Source of the DNA: Triatoma infestans | Lineage: Eukaryota > Arthropoda > Insecta > Hemiptera > Reduviidae | NCBI GenBank assembly: GCA_011037195.1 | Contig: JAAEAF010000100.1 | Location: 186,001 to 250,000, forward strand | Reading direction: 5' to 3' | DNA length: 64,000 nucleotides | Shown: in pieces, positions 31,140-42,822 of the stretch | Position numbering within the stretch: position 1 is the stretch's first letter | Layout: every line of letters starts with the position of its first letter | Made by a program: the position numbers and the translations under genes | Notes under the pieces: model-generated | The model's input: the letters and a program-made list of their open reading frames with translations, nothing else | What the model was told of the DNA's origin: nothing | Databases searched by the model: none

Positions 31140-32990
31140 TTGTTATATTTTTTCAGAAAGAAATTTCTTTTTATAGATGAAAACAAATAATTTTTTCCAA
31201 AAAAAGAGAACTTTTCAATTTCTAGTATAATTTTCATCATTTATATTAATATACGTTTAATTTTATTGTGTTGTGAAGTTTTTATGGCATTGGAATGAAA
31301 AAAAATGTAGAAGAGGCACTGATCCATTAACTGAGGAACAGTGGTACTGCAAAGGCTTTACAGAACTGAATTAGAAAATTGGTAGCGCGGTAAAGACAGG
31401 CTGAACTTATAGAATATTTACCTGAAGACTGTGTGTACAAGACTGAATTGTAGATTTTCACTAGCCCTTATTACATATTTGCTGAGAACTTCCCCCCCTA
31501 CTTCACCTTCCAGATCCTACTAAAAGTTGAGGAAGGCAAATCTTGATTTCCATCATAGTGATAAAATTGAATAACTTATTGTAGGAAAAAGCGTTACGCC
31601 TCATGTGACATGGCGGATGACGTAGCAGTTGATCGTATTGCCATATGATTTTTTTAGGCTGCTAGCAGACCACTGTAATTGTAATAATTCCATATTTTGA
31701 AGATATAATGCAATAAGAGAATAACTGTGTAGGAATTTTTCTAAATAGATTTTCCTTTTTTAATAAAAGTTTCTGCCTGTTTATTGTAAATATGAAGTGG
31801 CAAATCGTTATAGTTGAAAATATCAGAATGAGAGAAAGAAACAAAGATACGTTTATTAATGTCCTGGGACATTAGTCCCTTAAGGACAACAAAAGTATAT
31901 ACACACATTTAAATCAAACAACTCTACTCTGAGTTGCTGCCAAAAAATTTACAAAATATAAAGAAAAGAAACAAAGGAAAAGAATCACATTACTTTTAAA
32001 ACTTAAAAACAAAACCTTAGCAAAAATTAAAAGAAAAAAGAATTGAATACTATTTACTGTACCAGAGAGAGAGAGAGAGAGCGAGAGAGAGAGTGACGTG
32101 GTGAGAGAATGACTAATAGCGCGGTTTGGTATATAGATCAAATGATGTGCTGTGATCACAAGTCAGCTGGGGGGAAGGGGGAGATACAGACCAAAATTAC
32201 AAACAACAAACATATTTTTTGGGCATTTGCAACAAATAACAAACCATCCTATCCAGATCACCGGTTTACGGTTTTAGAGTTAAACCACAAAATAATGGAA
32301 ACCTGTTTACACGTGTTTTTGACTAAACTTTGGACCATCAAACTGGGATGAATAGACAAAAACCACATACATAGGTTTGCCCAAATTTTGGTATTGATGT
32401 GGTCAGTCAACACATATAAAGATGTGTATAATATAATGGTAGTAAGTTTGTCCTAAATATATATATATATATATAACAAAAAAGATGTTTGCTTAGAAAA
32501 GCGTTGGGAAATATTTGCACAAGTTGTATTATTTATAGAAGAAAAGCTTTATGTATCGAGGTTGGTTCAAACATACGTACACAAAGGAATTCCATACATT
32601 GTATTTTAGCTCGGTAACACACCGTTAATAACCTTGAAAATTTTCTAAATTATTAAAGGATTTAATTTTATTATATTTAGATATTCATATTATTATTATT
32701 ATTATTATTATTATAATAATTTATTATTTATATTGTGAAAAATTTTATTAAATAAAAAGAAAATTAAAAAAATCTGGTTTGAAACACTCATTTATTTTCT
32801 TTTAATGTAATTAATAGGAATAATTATAAAATTGACAAGCTTTTTCTGTAAATTTGTAATTTTTTTTTAAACAATTAGCTGCCAATAATATTACACATAA
32901 ATTAAGATCTTGGTAACTTGTCTATTTTACGTTTTAATTCTTAGGATAGATGAGCTTTCTGAATATAATTAACCTCCAATTAGTTAATCG
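31140..32990. other. AT-rich stretch with GA and ATT microsatellites
   Basis: Holds a GA run (32065-32093) and an ATT run (32689-32714). Short frames over the GA run are chance products of the repeat. No gene is seen. Confidence 0.4.
32689..32714. repeat. ATT trinucleotide microsatellite
   Basis: About eight ATT units, then a short inverted TAATAA stretch. Confidence 0.9.
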
Positions 32991-32999
32991 AGTTTTACA

Positions 33000-33070
33000 A
33001 ATTTAAAATTCTAATAACGCGTTTAATGGTTCTTATTACTATTATATAGATGGCAGAATCGTATAGTTTA
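33000..33070 (-). repeat. Rep-A copy, left of pogo insertion
   Basis: TTATATAGATGGCAGAATCG followed by TATAGTTTA is the reverse of the CGATTCTACCATCT box. The pattern continues at 34220 with CTGAAATGGCACTTTAG. Confidence 0.65.
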
Positions 33071-34217
33071 GGGGGGTGGGGGTGGAGCTTGTTGTTACAA
33101 ATTTCAGTTAACATATTTTAATTGCTGTATGTTGCATTCAAAATCACTGAAAATTGATTAATTTGTTGTTTCATTTATTTCTAATAATTATATATTTTTT
33201 TGAGATTTTTCAAAATGAAGTAACATTTAAAAAATTCAAATACTATTAAAATGCGTATACTGTAACAACTTGCCCTTCGGTGGGGCTTGTTGTTACATGC
33301 GGAGAGTAAGTTGTTAAACAATGTATATAATTGTATGTTTGAGTGTTTATTTTAAGGAATAAAAGTGAAATATGTTTAATAAACAAATTATCAGATCTTT
33401 ATTTTAATAATAATAGCAGCTTGATTATGATCTAAACATGGATTATTACAAACTTAACTGCTTCAACATTCATTCTCTTTCTATTCACTGTCACTCATAC
33501 CCACCTCTAAATCCGAGTTACAGTTATTGTGGCAAATATATCTAGGGTCATTTTTAACACATTTTAAATGGGCCCATCTTTTGTACTGCATGCATTCAAT
33601 CCAATTTTCCATACCTTTTGACTGCGACCATGGTTTTAGACCTTTTCAGCCAGAACTCATCTTCTTCGCCGGAACTTGATGACAGTAAATATTTTTTTTG
33701 ATTCTTGTTCGCTGCTTTGGAGACACAGATTTTATTTTTGTTAGAATTGTCAACTTTCTCGTTTTTTATTTTTGGCTTCATTTCTTTTAAGATATGCCGT
33801 GATTTGATTTAAGATATGCAGTGTAACAACAGGCTCCAACCAAGTGTAACAACTAACCCCACTGACTATTTCACTAATTAATCCATAAACACATAGGTCA
33901 AAGAACACTAGCGCACCATATTGGATTGAAATTATTGTTAAGGATGTATGAATTAACAGCACAAGTATGAAAGTCTTACCTTTAGTGGTTGTCAGATCAA
34001 GCTTTCGGTTTCAATAATAAAATGGAGCTTTTACTATGATATTTCGAGGAAAGTCACAAAATGGCGCCAAATGCAACAGAATTTTAGGGGAACTGGTTAT
34101 CACAAACAGCAATCCCATATCTCTCAACTTTGACCACTTAGGAAGTGCTTCTCTAAGCCGATTATTTAAAAATTACACTGTAATAACACCCCTGTAACAA
34201 CAAGCCCCACCCTCCCT
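33071..34217 (-). mobile_element. Pogo-like DNA transposon, decayed, TA target
   Basis: The left end GGGGGGTGGGGGTGGAGCTTG and TTGTTACA matches the right end read in reverse (GGGAGGGTGGGGCTTGTTGT, TACA). TA lies immediately outside each end (33069-33070 and 34218-34219). The CTTGTTGTTAC word recurs inside near 33285 and, inverted, near 33825 and 33845, as subterminal repeats. Removing the 1147 bases restores a Rep-A unit. A transposase C-terminus is recognisable inside. The superfamily is inferred from that domain and the TA target. Confidence 0.7.
33470..33790 (-). pseudogene. Pogo-like transposase C-terminal zinc-binding tail
   Basis: Minus-strand reading gives a Lys/Asn-rich linker (KPKIKNEKVDNSNKNK), SSSSGEEDEFWLK, and after a frame change WSQSKGMENWIECMQYKRWA. 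HLKCVKNDPRYICHNNCNSD follows. C-x-x-x-x-x-W-x-H-x-x-C and C-H-x-x-C have the spacing of the PHD-like Cys/His tail found at the end of many insect pogo-type DDE transposases. The DDE core and the N-terminal DNA-binding part are absent. A frameshift separates the acidic linker from the Cys/His part. Confidence 0.6.
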
Positions 34218-34219
34218 TA

Positions 34220-34290
34220 CTGAAATGGCACTTTAGAAAAAAATTTAACATTATACTTAATCCCAGAATTTTCCTGAATTCCATTCTCCG
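34220..34290 (-). repeat. Rep-A copy, right of pogo insertion
   Basis: CTGAAATGGCACTTTAGAAA then CCCAGAATTTTCCTGAATTC continues the unit broken by the pogo element. Confidence 0.6.
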
Positions 34291-34366
34291 AAGAAAGAAG
34301 ACAGGAAATTAATTTTGTTGATTAAATTAGCATAATTACATTTTGTTATCATGCATGTTGCTCTAA

Positions 34367-34870
34367 ACTTACAGCTGCAAGAGAAACTGTTCAGATCGTG
34401 TCAAATTTTAGAAAAATGTGTTTCCTTAGGTCGAGCAGAAAAAAAAAGTAATTTTTTTTTTTATGAATGGTCTTTTCTATGAAAAAGAGGAAATATTTCA
34501 AAAACGAAACAATCACATGTAGCTCAAATTTGGTATACCATAATAGACACGCCAGACCAGAAGCGCATCTGACACGAAGATCACAGTTAAAAATCTTTAA
34601 AAAAGAAAGTGACACTTCTTAAAAAAAGTTATTTTTTTCAATCTTTTGCGATTAACACAAAACCGACTTTTATTCTCGCGAAAACTATTTTATATACCAA
34701 CTTCATAAATACGGCCTAAACTTTTATTTAAAAATGTTTTTAATGGAATATTGGTGATGTATTGTAAAGTCCTGGGAGCCGCCTAATAAAGTTTCCACTA
34801 AAGTATTATTTCATTACAATGTCATTAATGGAATCTGAAACGCGATTTTTCTAATACTTTTTTTAGACAT
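34367..34870 (+). repeat. Rep-A copy
   Basis: Head CTTACAGCTGCAAGAGAAAC, then AGATCGTGTCAAATTTTAG, CGCATCTGACACGAAGATCA and AAGTTTCCACTAAAGTATTATTTC. It is opposite in direction to the Rep-A remnant just upstream. Confidence 0.65.
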
Positions 34871-34874
34871 TTCT

Positions 34875-35280
34875 TGAAAACAGCCTGCAAAGATTTTCTG
34901 TAAGCCTTATATAGGTAACTGTTTATTTAAAAAAAACTATACTACTATTATTGAAATATTTTTAGATAAAATTTATTTGGGGGGGGGGCTGTAGAGTCTA
35001 TGACGTAAACTCGAAAATTATTTTTTTATTTTTTTTAGTGCGATTGAAAGTAGAGCTGTTTGGTGGAACTATAATTAATTTATACTGAGCTGTTTGTACG
35101 GCAATGGCCAGAGGAGTTTTTAAAGAAAAAAAGAATTCTTTGTTGCTCCACCATTGGAGCAAACCATTCTTTGTTGTTTCGGGTACCATTGGTGCCTTTC
35201 TTCGGGAGCTCTGTAAAATTTATTGACGAAAATACATTATTCTACAGTATAGTAGTTATGAAAAAGTTCATAGATTTATA
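34875..35280. other. AT-rich stretch, no feature seen
   Basis: A G-run at 34979 and short open frames only. Confidence 0.4.
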
Positions 35281-35282
35281 AC

Positions 35283-35328
35283 AAAAAAAAAATCTGGTGT
35301 GAAACACACACACTTTGTCCTACTCCAG
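35283..35328 (-). repeat. GTGTGA hairpin terminus motif, - copy
   Basis: AAAATCTGGTGTGAAACACA then CACACTTTGTCCTACTCCAG, the reverse of the motif at 3241. Confidence 0.6.
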
Positions 35329-35394
35329 TCCTCAAAATTATAATTAACAAATGTTATAGTTTGTGTACCAAATTTAACGAAATTCGTCGATTCA

Positions 35395-36035
35395 AAATTG
35401 AAAAAACAGTTCAGTAAAAGCGCACTTCCGGTTTACTAATTTTCTTAAAAACTCGGAATTTTGGCCATCTATTTACTTCTAATTAATTTTGTTTGGATGA
35501 TCAAATTGTATAATCACCTATGATAGCAATTTAGAGGAAGCTGTAACTCCCCCACCCCTAAAAGTGCCATTAAATGAATTTTACCAGAGAAATGTTTTAA
35601 ATAAAAGATGTAGATCATTGCATATTTCGTTGAGAAATGTTTCAAATAAAAGTTGTAGCTCTTTGTATGTGCAGTTGATATACCATGTTTAAAGAAAATC
35701 GTAGGAGCCATTTTTGAGAAAATAGCAAAAGCGTAAAAAAAGCACCTAGTGAACTGGTACTTCCGGTTGAGGAATTTGGACAGTTAACGTAATGTCAGAT
35801 CCCATGGTGATACCTAAACGTAATATCAAGTTTCAACATTCTACGGTTTTTCGTTTTTGAGCTATGCTGTTCACATACATATTTACATACATTCATACAT
35901 ACACACACACACACAGGCCATTTGCTAAAAACCAGTTTTTTGGACTCAGGGGACCTCAAAACGGATATTTCCGGTGAAAACTCGATATCGAAAATTTGAC
36001 ACAATTCCATACTTCCTCTTATTAGGAGTAAGGGA
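35395..36035 (-). repeat. Rep-A copy with two units, - orientation
   Basis: AGTAAAAGCGCACTTCCGGT near 35415 and AGTGAACTGGTACTTCCGGT near 35750 are the same box about 335 bases apart, so two units are joined. It ends at AAACTCGATATCGAAAATTT, ACTTCCTCTTATTAGGAGTA. Confidence 0.75.
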
Positions 36036-36044
36036 AAATAAAAG

Positions 36045-37391
36045 ACAAATTTAAATTAAACAAATATTAACAGAAGAAATTTTAACGTAGGAGTAACAGT
36101 AAATTAAATAAAATGATATTAACAATAAGGGAAAATATAAAACAGATAAAAGATACCTTTAGATTAGGAGAGAAGTGAACGTTGAGAAGGTTGAGATTGA
36201 AATGAAGAGAGAGTATTTTTTAAAAATTTAAAAAAAAATGCTGTTAAAAGGTTGGAGGGATAAGAAAGTTGTTTATAGTGAGGCGCGGCAATTTCAAATT
36301 TGGAACAACAAATTAATGACGAGTATCTTTTGTTTAGGGTTAGAAAAATATAAATAATTAATTTATGTTCGAGATGCCCGTATATTGTAAAATATTATCA
36401 AGTACAGTGTATGTTTCCCCACCAGTTAAGTATTTTATTACGAGTACTTGTAAAAAATTTTATTACGAGTACTCTCCAAAGTTTGTGTAATACAACGTAA
36501 TGAAAAGAAAAGTTTTTTTTTAAGCATAATAAATTCATGATGGCATTAAAAAAAAAAATAATAACGTTAAAACTTAATGATAAACATTTAAGTATGAAAA
36601 ATAAATAAACTAGAGTTAATTAAATAATAAGTAATGTAGTGTAAAAAAAAGATAAGTGAAATGTTTCAGGTTGATGGGGTTGGGGGGGGGGTAGTAGGAA
36701 TACTGCTGAAACAGAATGAGTTAAAGACCGCATACTACTAGCCAGCCCCATCATAGAGATAAACAACTTCCGCAAATTGTTACTGTCTTTTTTTTTTCTT
36801 TCTTTTTCTTCAACTTCCTCTTTATTTTTTTTATTTTCAACAGTTGAAGAGTAGGAGTTTACAATGGACATAGTTCGTGAAGTATGTTTGTTACATGCAT
36901 GCGTATACAAAACAAACATAACATATCCTAGTCTCTCTCTCTCTCTCTCTCACACACACTCTCCCTCTCCCTTTTTCAGTTCAGTTCTCAATAACTGCAG
37001 AATAACTTAGGGATACTGCGGAGTTTGAGAGAGTGAACGAGAGATCAGAGAGACTTGAAGTAAACAAAGGGAGAGAGTAAATGAGTAAGTGAGTGAAAGA
37101 GAGGCGGCCATTTAATTAATAACGTGATAAAAGATGTGAGAGAACAGAGGAGGGTTAGGGCACACTCAGAGAGAGAGAGATGCCGTGAGAATGAGAGTTA
37201 GACAGATAGAGATAGAGGGATGTGTTTTATAAAGAGGGAAAAGGAAAGAAAGACTGATAAAGTGAAGGACACCCTATATATGTGTGTGTGTCCGTGGGTC
37301 TTTATTTGTTTGTGTAAGTGCGTGTAAAGATAAGAAATGCCTTTTCACCAATTACACTTAGTTACGTCAATAAAAGAAGAATGTTTACAAA

Positions 37392-37427
<36 letters not shown>

Positions 37428-38320
37428 GAGAGTACACAAAAACATATACAAAACACATATACAGACAAACATTTCACTGAAAAAGCAGTAATATGTCCAT
37501 TTTCTTTAAAAACATAAAAGAAAGGAAGTTTCCCTAAATTTAATTAACTTAATTAAAAAAAAAAAAAAAAAAATTATATCTATTTATTTGTAAACAAAAA
37601 AAAAAATCTGTCATGAAAAAACTCACATACACGACTTTCTCTTGCTGCCATCTAGATAGTTATAAATTGAAATTTTAATCAGAGTTGGAAATTTTAATAA
37701 AATATTTAGTGACTTCAGTATAGTGAGTATAATACGACATGTTTGAATGAAGCGTAATCTCTCAGTTTCCCCAGAAACTAACAAAAATATTGATTTTTTT
37801 GGACAAAAATCAAACATGAGTGATAGATCTATTACATACACTACCTGTCTGAAGACTATACCTAAACAAAGCGATTACAGTCGTATCGAGAAAACTGCAA
37901 AAAAAAAACAATCAGTAAAGTTACACCTTCGATCAATCAATTTCCTTTCATCTCAGTATTTTGGCAACATATTCAGACATGTATATCATATACGGAAATG
38001 ACACCTCAGAGGAAAACCTAACGTTACCTTTCCCCAAAATCTCGCTTAAATGAATTTAAAAAAAAGAAAAAGTTATCTTAAAAAAAAAAAAAGACACCAA
38101 CTTCAATCAATTTAATTAATATTTACAATAATTAATTACAAGATAAAAGAATTAAGGCACATTTTGTGTAAATATTTGACTTTATATGTTTTCAAAGATA
38201 TAAAATCAATTTAAACAGTAAGTATATTTACTAATATGCCCATTCTATTTAATTAAGTAAACAGTTTGAATTATTATTTCCTAATTAACACATCAAAAAG
38301 AACTTTTGTTATTTAAATTT
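36045..38320. other. Unassigned stretch with microsatellites
   Basis: Includes a CT/CA run (36930-36960), GA-rich DNA at 37000-37260, a pure CA run, a long A-run at 37555-37573 and a GTGTGA hairpin motif (minus) at 37603-37650. Trace Rep-A words occur near 37800-38040. No gene. Confidence 0.4.
37394..37422. repeat. CA dinucleotide microsatellite
   Basis: Pure AC repeat of about 29 bases. Confidence 0.92.
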
Positions 38321-38325
38321 AATTA

Positions 38326-38791
38326 GGAACACAGCTGATTGCCAATGTAAACAAACTGCTAATTTTTTTTGTCTGCATTATTCTCATAATTTTAAAGTTT
38401 AAAAGTGTGTAAACCAGTGACTGTTATTATAAATTGAAAACACTTTTTATGGACATTGTTTTTGTGCAAGTGAATTAACACTAGTTTTTTCGTGTTTTTT
38501 GTTTGGAGAAGTGACAATTAGCTGCTATAAAAACTAACCTCATTTAGTGTGTGAGTAATTTTTGACTCTTGTTTTTTTTTTGTTTACTGTTATATTATTA
38601 AGATTTAAGACAATTGTAAATATAATACTTGTTTAAATGCACCATTTATATATCTCTTCCCTTGGAAATAAGGTGTAAATATTGTGTAAATAATTTTCTG
38701 TTTTTTTTTCTAATTCTCTTCCTAGTTTTAATTAATAACCTTCCTCTTTCGCAAGTTTTAATTTCATTTTTGCCACATTCTCTAACTCACG
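38326..38791 (+). promoter_or_regulatory. Jockey-like LINE 5' UTR with presumed promoter
   Basis: AT-rich leader without a TATA box at its start. LINEs of this kind carry an internal promoter within their leader. I see no specific initiator, so promoter function is inferred from position. Confidence 0.4.
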
Positions 38792-40120
38792 ATGATGAAA
38801 CCTAGCGAAGTCACAAATAGCTGCTCCTCAACGGACAGCGAATCCACTTCATCAATACCTACAAAACCAATAAAAAGAAAATCCAACTCACAACAAAAAT
38901 CCAATAAGAAAAGTATCCGACCTACAATAGCTCCTATAGCAAACGAACCTTCGTTACTTAATGCCAGACAACTACCAGGTCCAAGTTCAGAGCCAAATTC
39001 CATAATTGGGAATACTACGAATAAAACAATGGTGGCTCCGGATGTACCAACCTACAACCCATTTTCCCCACTCGCTGTTCCAGATGAAATGGAAACCACA
39101 TCTGCACCCCCAGGGCCTCAGCGTATCCCAAAACCACCACCGATTTACTTAAAAAATGTTACAAGATACGCTGATTTATGCAAAGCCCTTAGCCAAATAA
39201 CAGGACCAAACAGCTTCGCATGCAAGGCGCGAGCAGCTGACCTCATTATTCACGCCAAAACAATAGATAGCTACAGAGGGATTATACATTACCTCAAAGA
39301 CAAAAAAGCTGAGTATCACACCTATCAACTTGAAGAGGAAAAAGCTTATCGTGTCGTGATAAGATACCTGCATCAGTCAACACCTCCTGAGCTAATTCAA
39401 CAAGAACTGGCGAAACATGGGCATATTACCCGCAATGTCGCACCGGTTATTCACCCAGTTTCCAAACAAACATTGCCTCTTTTCTTCGTAGATCTAGAGC
39501 CGAAGGCTAACAATACAGATATTTTTGACCTGGAACTGTTATGCTACACCAAAATTAAGGTCGAGGAACCCCACAAACAGAGACTAATTGTGCAGTGTAA
39601 ACGCTGTCAAGAATACGGCCATACAAAAAGCTATTGTCAGCATCGTCCAAGATGTGTTAAGTGCGCCGGTGAACATCTCACACAGGAATGTGGCAAACAC
39701 AACACAACACCTCCCATATGCGCTCTTTGTCACGGAGAACACCCCGCTAACTACAAAGGATGTATGGTACACAGAGAACTCCAACGATCACGAAGGCGAC
39801 CCCCACTGGGCATCAACCATCGCTCAGCCATCAGAGAAGCCACTACGTCTACATCCAATCGACAACAAGCTGCTTCTGGCACTCCTAGGAATACTGAACC
39901 ACAGACCCAGAGGAACAACATCTCAGCCACCAACACTCACCCGTCTTATGCCAGGGTTGTTGCGGGGCCACCGCCGCCTCAGCCACCTCTCCAATCCTCT
40001 TCATCTGACATCACCACTTTACTAAATTCTTTCCTCTCTGATTTCAAAACTCTCCTCACTCCTCTCGTAACTCTACTAACCACCGTTGTCAACACTCTAC
40101 TTCCTCGCCTCGCTCCTTAA
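38792..40120 (+). CDS. LINE ORF1, gag-like zinc-knuckle protein
   Basis: 442 residues starting at tandem ATGs (38792). The first ~110 residues are Ser/Pro/Lys-rich and probably disordered. A middle domain (about 110-265) includes KNVTRYADLCKAL and VVIRYLHQSTPPELIQQEL, like the PRE_C2HC-type region of arthropod LINE ORF1 proteins. Three Cys/His knuckles follow: CKRCQEYGHTKSYC from residue 269, CVKCAGEHLTQEC, and CALCHGEHPANYKGC. The tail is basic and then Pro-rich. The role is binding LINE RNA to form the retrotransposition particle. Its stop overlaps the ORF2 start as TAATG, so ORF2 is probably made by reinitiation. It has no breaks. Confidence 0.9.
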   Translation: MMKPSEVTNSCSSTDSESTSSIPTKPIKRKSNSQQKSNKKSIRPTIAPIANEPSLLNARQLPGPSSEPNSIIGNTTNKTMVAPDVPTYNPFSPLAVPDEMETTSAPPGPQRIPKPPPIYLKNVTRYADLCKALSQITGPNSFACKARAADLIIHAKTIDSYRGIIHYLKDKKAEYHTYQLEEEKAYRVVIRYLHQSTPPELIQQELAKHGHITRNVAPVIHPVSKQTLPLFFVDLEPKANNTDIFDLELLCYTKIKVEEPHKQRLIVQCKRCQEYGHTKSYCQHRPRCVKCAGEHLTQECGKHNTTPPICALCHGEHPANYKGCMVHRELQRSRRRPPLGINHRSAIREATTSTSNRQQAASGTPRNTEPQTQRNNISATNTHPSYARVVAGPPPPQPPLQSSSSDITTLLNSFLSDFKTLLTPLVTLLTTVVNTLLPRLAP

Positions 40121-42822
40121 TGCCACTTACTAATTACTCTATCACCATACTATTATGGAACGCAAATGGACTAACTAATCACAGACAAGAACTAGATATC
40201 CTGCTACACGAAAGACGAATAGACATTGCACTAGTCACAGAGACGCACTTCACGGAAAGAACACGCTTCTACATCACTGGCTACAAACTATATAGAACTG
40301 ACCACCCTGACGGCACTGCACATGGCGGCTCAGCCATCCTTATAAGAAACTCTTTATCTCACTTCTTCATTCCTTACAATGCCACTAACTACATACAGCC
40401 TACTGTGATCTCCCTCCATAGCGAACCCTTCCATTACAACATTGCTGCCGTATACTGTCCTCCTAACCAAACAATTCATCACAATCAATTTCTTTCCTTC
40501 TTCAAATCACTGGGCTCCCGTTTTGTGAGTGGTGGTGACTACAACGCGAAACATCCTCGCTGGGGTAGTCGAGTGGCAAACCCAAGAGGACGCATTCTCT
40601 ACAATGCACTCTCCCAAACAAGCTTATCCTACATCTCTCCTTCTCAACCAACTTACTGGCCAACTGCTCTAAATAAACGACCTGACTTGCTTGACTTTTT
40701 CATCTGCTCCAACATTTCATCATTCCATACTGACGCATTCACCTTAGATGACCTATCATCCGACCACAGCCCCGTCATACTTACAATGGATATTCACCCC
40801 AAACCATCCCCTCCAAAACCTACATTGCTCAATGGACCGATACACTGGGACTTATTTAGAGACCGACTCGAACAACAAATTGAACTTAAAACAGCTCTTA
40901 AAACACCCCAACAACTAGACGATGCTGTTGACAACTTCGCTGCTGCCATACAGCAAAGCATATGGCAAGCGACTTCATACTGTACAACTAAACGGACAGA
41001 ACGTTTGCCTTATAACTTACCTATCCTACTCCGCACTCTTATAACTCAAAAGCGACGAGCAAGATCTCTTTGGCAGCGAACTAGGTATCCTTCCCACAAA
41101 CAAAATTTCAATCATCTTGCAAGACAGCTTAAAAACGAACTTCAAAAATACTATAACACCCAATACGCTAACTATACAAAATCTCTTACTACTGACGACA
41201 ACTCACTCTGGACTGTCACCCGACGAATATTAAAATTTCAACAAACCTCCTCCCCTCTCCGTTCTGCTGACAACTCCTGGGCCAAATCTGATCAAGAAAA
41301 AGCTGACTTACTTGCAGCTCACCTCTCTTCCGTCTTCACCCCACATCCTGACACTCAAAATCTACAACACACCCAAGACGTCAATACCGACTTGGACATT
41401 CCTTTACCAGTTTCTCTTCCTCCTAAATCATTCACACCCAAGCAAGTCAAGGAGGCCATTATCAATCTTCCCCCTAAAAAGAGTCCAGGTTATGATTTAA
41501 TCACAGCACACATTCTCCTTCAACTTCCTAGAAAAGCAATAGTCTTCCTTACAACCATCTACAATTCAATACTGAGAACTACCTACTATCCTATTCTTTG
41601 GAAATTCTCCACCATCTGTATGATACCTAAACCTTCAAAACCCACGCATCTACCTTCTTCTTACCGCCCTATCAGCCTCCTCTCGATTCTAGGCAAAATT
41701 TTTGAAAGACTCCTCCTACCACGCCTACAAGAAAGTTTTGATGGCCTTGAAATTATCCCAAATCATCAATTTGGTTTTCGCAGTTGCCACTCTACAATCC
41801 AGCAGGCCCATCGCGTTGTGGACACCATCGCTACATCACTGGAGCTTAAACATTTCTGCGCTGGAGTATTCTTGGATGTCTCACAGGCCTTTGACCGAGT
41901 ATGGCACAAGGGTTTGCTATGGAAGCTTAAGAGTATTCTACCAAGCACATACTATCTTATACTCAAATCCTATCTCTCAGACCGATTCTTCCTAGTAACT
42001 CAAGGCTCTTCTCGATCATCTATTTTTCCTGTCCTTGCTGGTGTACCACAAGGTAGCGTCTTAGCTCCTCTTCTCTACACAATCTTTACAGCCGACTTAC
42101 CTTCAAATCCCAACACCTCCATATACACCTTCGCTGACGACACTGCCATTCTCTCCACACATACTGATTCTGTCTTCGCTATCCGCTCTCTACAATCTCA
42201 CCTTCACTCACTAGAACCCTGGCTACAAAAATGGCGAATAAAAATCAACCCAAACAAATCCAAATACATAGTCTTCACACTCAAACGAACAACTCTTGGA
42301 CCTGTCTTCTTATATAACACTCTTATCCCACCAGCCGACCATGTGCGGTACCTTGGACTGTACCTAGACAAAAGACTAACTTGGAACCCTCATACGAGAC
42401 TTAAACGGGCTGAACTAAACAAACGATACAAACTCCTTGCTAGACTACTTGACAAACGCTCAAAACTAACACTACAGAACAAGCGTCGACTGTATACTTC
42501 CCTTCTTGCTCCAATATGGACTTACGGACTTGAACTTTACGGGACAGCTAAACGATCTAACATCAACAGATTACAAACACTCCAATCTAAAATACTCCGC
42601 CGCATTGTAAACGCTCCTTTTTATGTCAGTAACCACTCCATACACACAGACCTCAACATTCCATTTATACCAGAACTTGCCAAAACCCGCTACAACAAAT
42701 TCCACCAAAAACTATCATCTCACCCTAATCCTTTAGCTGCAAACCTATTCTCAACCACACTTCCCTCCAACCCCCGAAGACGGCTGAGGCGCCGTTGGCC
42801 CCGTGACCAACTGGTAGACTAA
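40120..42822 (+). CDS. LINE ORF2, endonuclease-reverse transcriptase
   Basis: 900 residues. The APE-type endonuclease occupies about residues 1-230, with N14 in WNANGL, E41 in VTETHF, GGDYNAKHPRWGS near 140, and SSDHS at 213-217. The reverse transcriptase spans roughly 450-740: SSYRPISLLSILGKIFERLL, QFGFRSCHSTIQQAHR, VFLDVSQAFDRVWHKGL (first catalytic Asp), VPQGSVLAPLLYTIF, and FADDTAIL with F671-A-D-D674. FADD replaces the more usual YADD. The C-terminus is basic (RRRLRRRWPRD) and no RNase H is evident, as in the jockey clade. It nicks target DNA and copies the LINE RNA in place. All key residues appear present, with no stop or frameshift. Confidence 0.93.
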   Translation: MPLTNYSITILLWNANGLTNHRQELDILLHERRIDIALVTETHFTERTRFYITGYKLYRTDHPDGTAHGGSAILIRNSLSHFFIPYNATNYIQPTVISLHSEPFHYNIAAVYCPPNQTIHHNQFLSFFKSLGSRFVSGGDYNAKHPRWGSRVANPRGRILYNALSQTSLSYISPSQPTYWPTALNKRPDLLDFFICSNISSFHTDAFTLDDLSSDHSPVILTMDIHPKPSPPKPTLLNGPIHWDLFRDRLEQQIELKTALKTPQQLDDAVDNFAAAIQQSIWQATSYCTTKRTERLPYNLPILLRTLITQKRRARSLWQRTRYPSHKQNFNHLARQLKNELQKYYNTQYANYTKSLTTDDNSLWTVTRRILKFQQTSSPLRSADNSWAKSDQEKADLLAAHLSSVFTPHPDTQNLQHTQDVNTDLDIPLPVSLPPKSFTPKQVKEAIINLPPKKSPGYDLITAHILLQLPRKAIVFLTTIYNSILRTTYYPILWKFSTICMIPKPSKPTHLPSSYRPISLLSILGKIFERLLLPRLQESFDGLEIIPNHQFGFRSCHSTIQQAHRVVDTIATSLELKHFCAGVFLDVSQAFDRVWHKGLLWKLKSILPSTYYLILKSYLSDRFFLVTQGSSRSSIFPVLAGVPQGSVLAPLLYTIFTADLPSNPNTSIYTFADDTAILSTHTDSVFAIRSLQSHLHSLEPWLQKWRIKINPNKSKYIVFTLKRTTLGPVFLYNTLIPPADHVRYLGLYLDKRLTWNPHTRLKRAELNKRYKLLARLLDKRSKLTLQNKRRLYTSLLAPIWTYGLELYGTAKRSNINRLQTLQSKILRRIVNAPFYVSNHSIHTDLNIPFIPELAKTRYNKFHQKLSSHPNPLAANLFSTTLPSNPRRRLRRRWPRDQLVD

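Noticed and set aside
36620..36919. 99-codon frame, minus strand
   Set aside because: Lys/Glu-rich because of T/C tracts and Pro-rich because of a G-run; no domain, no homologous copy in the window.
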